This document shows positions 58,023 through 64,000 of a DNA stretch of 64,000 bases, piece after piece. The stretch covers positions 29,648,421 through 29,712,420 of the forward strand of contig OY979716.1 of NCBI GenBank assembly GCA_963855995.1, written 5' to 3'. A model generated the notes under the pieces. The model was not told the origin of the DNA and ran no database searches. It saw only the letters and a list, made by a program, of their open reading frames with translations. Positions within the stretch are counted from its first letter, which is position 1. Each line of letters begins with the position of its first letter. A program made the translations under genes and the position numbers. This stretch comes from Muricea muricata (lineage: Eukaryota > Cnidaria > Anthozoa > Malacalcyonacea > Plexauridae).

Positions 58023-58327
58023 TTACTCGAACAGCCTAGGGAACAGCCCTGCACCAGACAACTTCTCCAGCTCCAGGACACTGACATCCTCAGGTAATGC
58101 AAGATCTTCTAGATCCGGAAATGCCACTGCACCCTTTTTTCCCCAGTTTGTCTCAAATCTCTTCACTCTTTTAAAGTGTGCACTAAGTATAACCCCATAG
58201 AAGGTCTTATACTTAGTGAGTCCACCTCACCCCATGGAAGATCCTCCCTGGCCTGTGTGAGCTCCTGCTTTGCCTTCTGTCTGTTTCGCCAAGCACGCTT
58301 AGCCTCCTTCTGCTTCTTGTCCATCAT
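58023..58327 (-). pseudogene. Unrecognised short coding fragment
   Basis: Minus-strand frame from ATG at 58327 reads MMDKKQKEAKRAWRNRQKAK and LTQAREDLPWGEVDSL, a basic coiled helix. After a shift near 58170-58190 it reads VKRFETNWGKKGAVAFPDLE, ALPEDVSVLELEKLSGAGLF and ends RLFE with a stop at 58023-58025. A 12 bp stem hairpin (CACTAAGTATAA ... TTATACTTAGTG) sits exactly at the shift and may be a small insertion. I do not recognise the family. Confidence 0.5.
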
Positions 58328-58495
58328 GGCAACTGAGGACAGCCTATAAGTTTATATGGTCTATTGTCGTACTTTTAGGTAGTAAACCTCCGATAAAATA
58401 TCAGGCGGGGTCTTTCTGTAATCCCATCAAATGCCCCGCTTACATGCCTTAGTTAATAGTAGCTATACCGGTCCCTATGGCGGCAGAAGTAATTA

Positions 58496-60150
58496 CCCAG
58501 CTAGCATATAATGTTATCACAACGTTATATTTTGGTTGTATTTTGGTTAGGTCCGACCTAACCTGAATATGACCAAGATGCGACGTTATATTTCAGTCAT
58601 ATTTTGGTTAGTTTGGACCTAACTTGAATACTACGTTCGCGAAACGTTACTCGTGTTTCAGGTTGGATATCAAGTTACACATGGTAAAACAGCAACGTTG
58701 TAGGAACGTTCTATAAACGTTGTGTTATGACATTAAGTATGTAGACCTGAAAATGTGGTAGAAAGGGTTTTGCACAACGTCTAAAAAAAATTATTACAAA
58801 ACCAAAACAAAAAATTTTGCAAAGTTTCAACATAATGCTATATGGTTAAACACTTTGCTACTCTGATCTCTAAGCTTCAGGCTTCCGCATTCTGTCTGTA
58901 ATTCCATGCTCGAAGGACACAACCAATGCTTCGAATGTCCAAAGTGAATTCTGTGGCATTTTACCAAAATAAAGGGAATCTATCCTTACAAGGTATGTAA
59001 AATGACTTACATGTATTGTATGTAGTTTTCTTTCATTACTAAATCGAATACTAATGCAAGTATATCTTAAGTATTCGGAAAGCGGCCTGGCCGTGTGTGA
59101 GCGACCCATGTGTATAGCAATTCAAATATTTCATTGTTAACAAGGCACCAAGAAGCGCTGCTGCTCCGATGTGATTGCAAATCTATTTAGAGTTTAAATC
59201 TTTATAGAATAAACATTATGTTTACGGTTAGGTGTTGTTTGAAAACGCTATTACCTTGTCAGGTTAATTATTGACACAGGGTTTTCTTATTTTTAGGGGT
59301 ATCCGTCATTTCGCCAACGAGTAGTTTTGCCAACTGTCAGTTCGCCAACGTCACATTGTTCATATTTAAATCATGTTTTAAAATAAATTGTCTTTGCTAC
59401 TGATGTCCTTGCATTTTGAAAATTATTCATTCAACACACAAATATTCAAAGCGATTAAGTTCATCCAGCTTTTTCACGAACGATTGGTGAACCTTGCATG
59501 TATTATTCAGTCATTGTATTTAGAGTATTTTGTACTTCTTCGATAAATTTGCTAATAAAATTCATACAAGTATTATATATATGTTTAATTGATATTCAAA
59601 ACTGGACGTTGTAGGAACGTCGCGACAATGTAATATTATTACGTCTTCTTATCATTACACCACTGATCTTTTAATAATGGTTTGGAAGGCTGTTTTAGAC
59701 ACAGTTCTTTACAATACCACAAATGCACCTTTTGTATTAAATGCAGATGTAAAAGTATTCTTTTAAATCAATCAGCTTGCTAAGCCCAATGACCGAGTTT
59801 GGCAAACGTTGCGACAACGTAATATCACAACGCCTTTTTGACATTCCAATGACGATCTTTTAATTGATCGCAAGGATATTTTAGACAGTAACTTTATGAA
59901 GCTACAAATTCGACTTCTGTGTCATACCTGGGTGTAATATACACTTTTAAATTATTTGTTAAAGCTTGAAACCGTAATCACTGAGTTTGGGGATTGTTGC
60001 AAGAACGTTGCGAAAATGTAAAATCAAAATGTTCTTCACAACGTTGTGGCGACGTCCTCTGGAGTCTACAAATTTCCGTTTTGACAACGTTATTGCAACC
60101 AAAACCCAACGTTGTCACAACGTTGTCACAACGTCATTGTGCTAGCTGGG
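58496..60150. mobile_element. 1.66 kb TA-flanked element rich in AACGTTG motifs
   Basis: CCCAGCTAGC at 58496 is mirrored by GCTAGCTGGG at 60150, with TA on both sides. Just inside are ATCACAACG and CACAACGTCATTGT. Motifs of the type CAACGTTG, AACGTTGTGAC and AACGTTGC recur more than a dozen times, concentrated in the first and last ~300 bp. No transposase is encoded; frames at 58870-59109 and 59994-60194 are chance. The TA flank fits a Tc1/mariner-type target, but the family is not established. Confidence 0.75.
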
Positions 60151-60152
60151 TA

Positions 60153-61730
60153 GTATTAAAAATGGCAGTTGTGTTTATGGGGCGGTCACACTGAGCTTTA
60201 CTAATATATCTGGAGGGGCAGCTCCTATACTTGCTTCAGCTGACGCCAGATCCACACCATATGGTTCCCCAGCTTAAAGGTATTTGCCACTGACTGGGCT
60301 CAATTGTAAAGCAGGCTCATCTTTCACACCCCCCTTGAGTTTTTTTGCAAAATTTTGTAAGCCAGCTTTTGTGAGAATTCACATGTTTGTCTATATATAT
60401 ACTTGAATGTTTTGGATAACATACACTGACAATTTACACAGATCAAGTCACAGTGGTTTGAACTAAGTTATATTGGCTATTGGCCATGAAAGGCCGGAAG
60501 AAAATCATATGAGACCAAGAATATCTTCAAATGATTGTGAAATTATTGTCGATGGTTGTAAAAAAGTCAAAAGACTATGTTTGGTCTTCACTTGATTGTC
60601 ATATTGAATTTTTAAATATAAACTAGGTAAGAGCTTTACATTTTTGTATTTGAACTATTTGCAATTAGCTTTGCACCTTAAACATTTTTTACTTGATTTT
60701 ACAATTTGATTCTGAAATTCCAATATGATATTAGATTATTTTAAACCGTTCACAATATCTCGTTTTTTACTTTTGTGTATTTACTTTTTTTGCTTTTAAA
60801 TAGTCTGATATAAACATTAGAAACTCGGTCTGGTATTCAGTGCCTGCAAAGCATGTACAGCAAATGAAAAGAGGTAAACTTACATAGTTGTACAGTTGAA
60901 ATATGTAAAATGAAAATCACTGGAACCATTCTCAAAATTTTTCATATTAATTACAGTACTGTAAATTTGCTATGGTTATACTGTTAGAAAGTATAACCAT
61001 TGGTTGATGCAGGCACTAATGCTTTCTTGCTATTGACCATAATACAAATATGATGGATGAACATATAGCAGTCTGAGAATGCATTTTGGCAGCCCAGGAA
61101 GATGTATGTGTTAATTACATGCATCTTGCTGGGCTACTGTGTTTAAAATGTACTGGAGATTTTATAATTTTATAAAGAACAAACCTTTTTTAATTTTTCT
61201 ACATTATTTACAGTATTTACATACCATTTAAAAATAAATTAATATAATATTTAAATTAATATAATATTTGTACCTTTTGCACATGATATCACTCTGGGCA
61301 TGTCAAAGACAGAAATAAATTTATATTAATTTACAAAACATGCTAATTTTCAGTAAATGTCAGGGGTCAGAATTTAAATTTTTGTGTACTATACACATTT
61401 AGCATACATTTCCAGGTGACTATCAATTTTCTTAGATTCTGATTGGCCAAGATCGAGTGTCCCTAAAGTGATAGTCAGTGGTCAGTGACTATAGCTTTTT
61501 GAATTGTGTTTACAGTAATAAATTACAAGGGAATTTTTGTAAAGCTTAGTTGATTTCTATTTGTAGACACCTAGAAATTTATGCTAAAGCAATTAGTCAC
61601 CTTGAGCTCCATCGTTACAAGCCTATATGCTTGCAGTGGCAACTAATTGTTAAGTAATTATACTAGATTTCAAAAGTTAGTATTCCATCTGAAGATCCAT
61701 TATTCCTTAATATGTTCTGTTTCAGTGTTT
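60153..61730. other. Non-coding AT-rich stretch
   Basis: No gene, RNA or clear repeat structure. Short duplicated AATTAATATAATATTT near 61240-61270. Confidence 0.4.
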
Positions 61731-61734
61731 CTAA

Positions 61735-61825
61735 AGGCCCAGTTCACATGGGCGATTTTCGCAGCGATTTTAGGTGCAATTTTTCTAGCTGATGTGACTG
61801 CAATTTTGAAACGCCCATGTGAACA
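61735..61825. repeat. Possible left end of Harbinger 2
   Basis: GGCCCAGTTCACATGGGCGATTTT begins here, and CGCCCATGTGAACAG follows at ~61812, giving a 15 bp stem. GTTCACATGGGCG-type ends are common in PIF/Harbinger elements, but no mirrored right end was found within the window. Confidence 0.4.
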
Positions 61826-62033
61826 GCATGGGATTTTGATCATAAAAGAGGCAGTATTGGTGACGATTTGCACCAGGCGACATTTTGAAAATAACACAGC
61901 GCATGCGCAATAGTTTTTATATGAATTGAATTTGATTGTAAACATTGAAAGTTGAAAACTTTGTCAGAACTTTGTGCTACATTGTACAGTAATTAATGAC
62001 AGTCCATGTTGTCACAGAGATGTTAAAAAATGG

Positions 62034-63321
62034 ATGAAAAGGAGAAAAAACTTATGTGCGTTTCACAAATTGTTAAAAGACCTTGTCAAAGATCCCCATC
62101 ACTACCGCAACTTTTTACGTGTTGATTTGCTGACCTTCGAGACTCTTTTAGCTGCAGTTGAACCGAAGATTGCCAGAAAATATACAGTCATGAGACCGTC
62201 GGTTTCTCTAGCTGAACAACTCGCTGTGACACTGCGTTATCTTGCGACCGGTTAATCATATACTAGCCTCCAACACCAGTTCAGAATAGGAAAATCAACA
62301 TTATCAACATTAATTCCTAGAGTATGCGAGACTGTACCAACTTGTCTTGCCGAGCACATTATGTGCCCAAGTTCAAAGGAAGAGTGGGAAAAAATTGCTC
62401 AACAATTCTACCAAAGGTAAGTTAAAATAATTAAATTGAGACAAATCAACACATCTACAAATTTGACCCACTTTGACCACTTGATGTTAATTAATAATAT
62501 TATATGTACAAATCAGGATGTGTCTACTCATCTGTAGTTCTTCAATTGGCACAAAAGTTTCAGGTTTTCAAGAATCACAATTTATATGTTTTCTTATTTC
62601 CAGATTGCAGTTGCCACACTGTCTTGGTGCTATAGATGGGAAACATGTGAGAATCCTCCATCCACCAAAAACTGGCTCTGACTACTACAACTACAAAGGC
62701 TATTTTAGTCTTGTATTAATGGCAGTGGTTGGGTCCAATTATGAACTTTTATTCACAGATGTTGGCTGTCAAGGGAGGATAAATGATGGAGGGGTACTAC
62801 GAAACACCTTATTTTACCAGGCTCTTGAAATGGGAAAGCTCAATATACCACAATCAAAGGCCCTTCCAGTTGACGATTCAGAAGAGTGGAGACCAGTCAT
62901 ACCATATTTCTTTGTGGGGGATGATGCATTCAGTCTTACCAGACACCTTATGAAACCGTACCCCAATCGAGAGCAGACCAAGGAGCAACGAATTTTTAAC
63001 TACAGGTTGTCTCGAGCTTGAAGAGTAAGTGAAAATGCCTTTGGTCTTCTGGCTTCTAGGTTCCGTGTGTTCCGTTCCATGTTTAATGTCAGGCCAGAAA
63101 GTGCTATCAGCATTGTCCATGCTACTTTAGTGTTGCACAACTTCCTTTTAAAACAATGCCCCAGTTATATGACCAGTGTTGATGATGCTGTCGATGAACT
63201 ACATCTGCCTAGTAACCTGGAGAATCATCCAAAGCATGGAACTGAAATCAGAGACACATTATCAGAATACCTAAACGGTCCTGGGATGGTTCCATGGCAA
63301 TGGAAGTTACTTCTACCGTAA
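62034..63321 (+). pseudogene. PIF/Harbinger transposase 2 (DDE_Tnp_4), two exons, two nonsense codons
   Basis: Exon 1 (62034-62416) starts MKRRKNLCAFHKLLKDLV and has FRIGKSTLSTLIPRVCE. It ends CCAAAG|GTAAGT. Exon 2 (62604-63321, acceptor TTTCCAG) has LPHCLGAIDGKHVRI (first Asp), YYNYKGYFSLVLMAVV, VGDDAFSLTRHLMKPY (second Asp) and SENAFGLLASRFRVF (Glu), ending PWQWKLLLP. Exons join in phase. A TAA at 62253-62255 replaces Glu after LATG, and a TGA at 63019-63021 replaces Arg after RLSRA; otherwise the frame is open. No Myb-like partner is visible in the remaining window. Confidence 0.9.
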
Positions 63322-63333
63322 AGCAAACATTAA

Positions 63334-63589
63334 GGGACTGGTCATAAGGTATAGGGGGGAGGGGACTATAAAAATTTAATCATTAAAAGGCTAATTTTGT
63401 GTGGCCCACCCCTGATTTTCCTACAAGATATACATGACCCACCCCCTATTTGGCACTAGAAATCCTTAAATATCCCCCCCCAGTATATCCTTAAAATTTT
63501 CATGACCCACCCCTATTTGTGACTTGAAAAATTCATGACCCGCCCCTCAATTTCCATAGCCCCCTTTCCTATACTTTATGACCAGTCCC
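63334..63589. mobile_element. 256 bp MITE with TAA target duplication
   Basis: GGGACTGGTCATAAGGTATAG pairs with CTATACTTTATGACCAGTCCC. TAA flanks both sides (63331-63333 and 63590-63592), a TWA target as used by PIF/Harbinger. The interior is a degenerate tandem of CATGACCCACCCC-type units. Confidence 0.88.
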
Positions 63590-63592
63590 TAA

Positions 63593-64000
63593 TGAGGATG
63601 CAATAGACATGATTGACACAAAGGCAATGAGAGACGTTTGTTGTTGTGGTTTAGAAAATATATTGAATAACATTGTTTTGCACAGAGCCTTTTTTGAAAC
63701 TAGATGTTTGTACAAAACTGGCATATAGCCAAACAAGTACAACATGGTTTGGGAATAGCCTAGCATAAACAAGTAAAATACCGTACATACAATAAAAGTC
63801 CAAATTGGTATATTTATGTTAAACATCCAATACATATATTTACTAAAAAATTCAATAAATTTATTTAATAGTATAGTTATTACTTCAATTTCATTTTACA
63901 ATATTTTGACAAAATAATTCTGAAAATAATGGAAAACTATTACTCAAGCAGCAATAACAAGTTATAAATACAGATTTCAATTCAACAAGCCCCATATTTT
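63593..64000. other. Non-coding end of window
   Basis: The minus frame 63569-63835 overlaps the MITE and has no recognisable content. Confidence 0.4.

Noticed and set aside
58870-59109. Minus-strand frame within the AACGTTG element
   Set aside because: No similarity to a transposase; lies in repetitive non-coding sequence.
63400-63560. Possible CRISPR-like or satellite array of GACCCACCCC units
   Set aside because: Units are irregular and lie inside a 256 bp MITE; spacers are not of constant length.
1-64000. tRNA or rRNA genes
   Set aside because: No cloverleaf with A and B boxes or rRNA core sequence was noticed; the GACGAGG-related match at the gypsy elements is a primer site only.

Overview
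This is a gene-poor, AT-rich stretch of an animal nuclear genome, dominated by layered and mostly inactivated transposable elements. Spliced transposase exons, THAP and Myb partner proteins, Ty3/gypsy elements, L2/CR1-like LINEs and many foldback repeats point to an invertebrate. A cnidarian is the best guess, because PIF/Harbinger, Kolobok, animal Tnp2-like and short-LTR gypsy families commonly occur together there. The species cannot be named. I see no intact host gene, rRNA, tRNA or CRISPR array.

Layout. From 838 to 26467 two long inverted arms (838-4100 and 21890-26467) enclose about 17.8 kb. Comparing the arms dates later insertions: a Tc1/mariner-like element (22464-23470) and a foldback element (about 25450-26235) sit only in the right arm, and about 475 bp (1986-2461) only in the left. 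Between the arms lie further foldback elements (5880-6485, 11195-12565, 20604-21306), a 3 kb stretch bounded by inverted repeats (7418-10411), a complete but inactivated Ty3/gypsy element on the minus strand (13714-18276), and a three-level nest at 18285-20000.

From 27079 to 31741 is a second Ty3/gypsy element (plus strand). It is followed by a 5'-truncated LINE (32455-34690), a perfect 38 bp palindrome at 34706-34743, a broken minus-strand gene of unknown function, a decayed Tnp2-type (CACTA/EnSpm) transposase (37917-39406), a PIF/Harbinger pair (transposase on plus, Myb-like partner on minus, 40640-43436), and remnants of a second Harbinger pair (43540-44916).

The main discovery candidate is 46605-57727: an 11.1 kb DNA transposon with about 200 bp terminal inverted repeats bounded by TTAA. 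It carries a spliced THAP-domain transposase of the Kolobok type on the plus strand. On the minus strand, inside the same termini, is a spliced gene whose cysteine-rich protein resembles the cytoplasmic ballast domain of vertebrate P2X7 receptors. A LINE (about 48080-51080, minus) is inserted in the transposase gene. Two smaller TTAA-bounded inverted-repeat elements (18555-19820, 45440-45938) have related ends (TTAAAGKG-like) and may be non-autonomous relatives.

The last part holds a fragment of an unknown minus-strand gene, a 1.66 kb TA-flanked element full of AACGTTG-type motifs, and a second spliced PIF/Harbinger transposase with two nonsense codons, followed by a TAA-flanked MITE. Almost every coding feature carries frameshifts or stops, so this is a record of past transposition rather than an active locus.
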